A DNA stretch of 5,758 nt from contig JAGCMG010000018.1 of assembly GCA_017646555.1 (NCBI GenBank), positions 1 to 5,758 on the forward strand, read 5' to 3'. Position numbers and translations under genes: made by a program. Below the pieces are notes generated by a model. That model saw only the letters and a program-made list of their open reading frames with translations, was not told the DNA's origin and searched no databases. The stretch comes from Clostridia bacterium (GTDB lineage Bacteria > Bacillota > Clostridia > Christensenellales > Borkfalkiaceae). Of the stretch, positions 5,270-5,758 are shown one piece after another. Numbering within the stretch: position 1 is the first letter of the stretch; each line of letters begins with the position of its first letter.

Positions 5270-5758
5270 GGTCCTATCTCCTTAATCGTATCTATGTGAA
5301 TTTTAGTGCCGTAGCCTTTGTGCTTTTCAAAGCCGTACTCTTTATACTCTTTCGAATATTCTTCCATAAGCCTATCTCTATAAACTTTTGCAACTATCGA
5401 CGCGCAACCTATCGTATAACTTTTTGCGTCGCCCTTAACTAAATACTCATAGTTAAATTCTTCGCCCGTTATTTCGTCTAAATGCGTGTTGTTTCCGTCA
5501 ACAAGGACAGTTTTCGCAATACCGTTAAGCCCCAAAACTGCCCGCGCCATACATTGACGCACGGCTTGCAAGATATTTATTCTATCGATTTCTTCAGGCT
5601 CGATTTTATAAATACTGCAAGAAATTGCCTTGTTTAATATTTCGCCATATAACTTTTCGCGCTTTTTTTCGGTGAGTTTTTTGCTATCGTCTATGCCCTC
5701 AATTATCTCATTTTCATCAAGTGGCATTACGATTGCGCAACAAACGACAGGTCCTGCC
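5221..5758 (-). CDS. rnhB: Ribonuclease HII, missing its N-terminus at the window edge
   Basis: RNase HII cuts RNA in RNA-DNA hybrids and single ribonucleotides left in DNA. The frame is open to the right edge: the codons before the Met at 5727 read AGPVVCCAIV, the conserved strand after the GxDExGRGPLAGPVV motif, so that Met is internal and the gene continues outside. Visible signatures, counted from that Met, are DSKKL at 14-18, the VDGN Asp at 77 and the KGD Asp at 100 (two of the four catalytic acids), the AS(I/L)xAK segment at 109-114, HKGYGT at 136-141 and HRRTF at 157-161. The other two catalytic residues, the DE of the first motif, lie beyond the edge. The end overlaps the yraN start by 49 bases. 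The visible part is intact, and the length fits a full-size enzyme of about 200 residues. Confidence 0.95.
   Translation of the reverse strand, partial: AGPVVCCAIVMPLDENEIIEGIDDSKKLTEKKREKLYGEILNKAISCSIYKIEPEEIDRINILQAVRQCMARAVLGLNGIAKTVLVDGNNTHLDEITGEEFNYEYLVKGDAKSYTIGCASIVAKVYRDRLMEEYSKEYKEYGFEKHKGYGTKIHIDTIKEIGPCPIHRRTFIKNFWEA
5278..5283 (-). promoter_or_regulatory. Ribosome binding site that decides the TTG start of yraN
   Basis: AAGGAG on the minus strand lies inside the rnhB coding region, eight bases before TTG 5269-5267. No other start codon with a comparable site lies before the conserved YraN core. Confidence 0.75.

Noticed and set aside
5257..5442. Plus-strand open frame opposite rnhB
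   Set aside because: It is antisense to a conserved enzyme with intact motifs and has no support of its own.

Overview
This window is a chromosomal stretch of conserved housekeeping and competence-type genes, all transcribed on the minus strand (right to left as numbered). The base composition is AT-rich, ribosome binding sites are of the GGAGG/AAGGAG type, one gene starts with TTG, and the L19, ComM and DprA sequences look like those of low-GC Gram-positive bacteria. A Clostridia-like Firmicute, possibly an uncultured gut lineage, is the best guess; a finer placement would be speculation.

In transcription order the genes are: the 3' part of rnhB (RNase HII, running off the right edge); a YraN/UPF0102 nuclease-like gene that overlaps rnhB by 49 bases and starts with TTG; a short spacer with phased A-tracts, a strong sigma-70-type promoter and a roughly 60-nt leader; rplS (ribosomal protein L19); a strong intrinsic terminator; a second promoter whose -35 box lies inside a 14-bp perfect inverted repeat; a 508-residue membrane protein (probable GT-C-fold glycosyltransferase relative with a discoidin-like domain outside the membrane); comM; dprA; and the first codons of topA, which runs off the left edge.

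There are two or three transcription units. rnhB and yraN are translationally overlapped. rplS has its own promoter and terminator and forms a nearly self-contained unit. The membrane-protein gene, comM, dprA and topA follow with small gaps (44, 3 and 15 bases) and no terminator between them, so they probably form one operon from the inverted-repeat promoter. RNase HII, YraN, ComM, DprA and TopA are common neighbours in bacteria and all act on nucleic acids: RNA removal from DNA, branch migration, RecA loading on incoming single strands and supercoil relaxation. The two parts that do not fit the usual cluster are rplS placed in its middle and the membrane protein placed at the head of comM-dprA-topA.

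No mobile element, CRISPR array, tRNA or rRNA was seen. The most interesting parts are the promoter-embedded inverted repeat and the unusual membrane protein it probably controls. I do not see evidence for a wholly new system.
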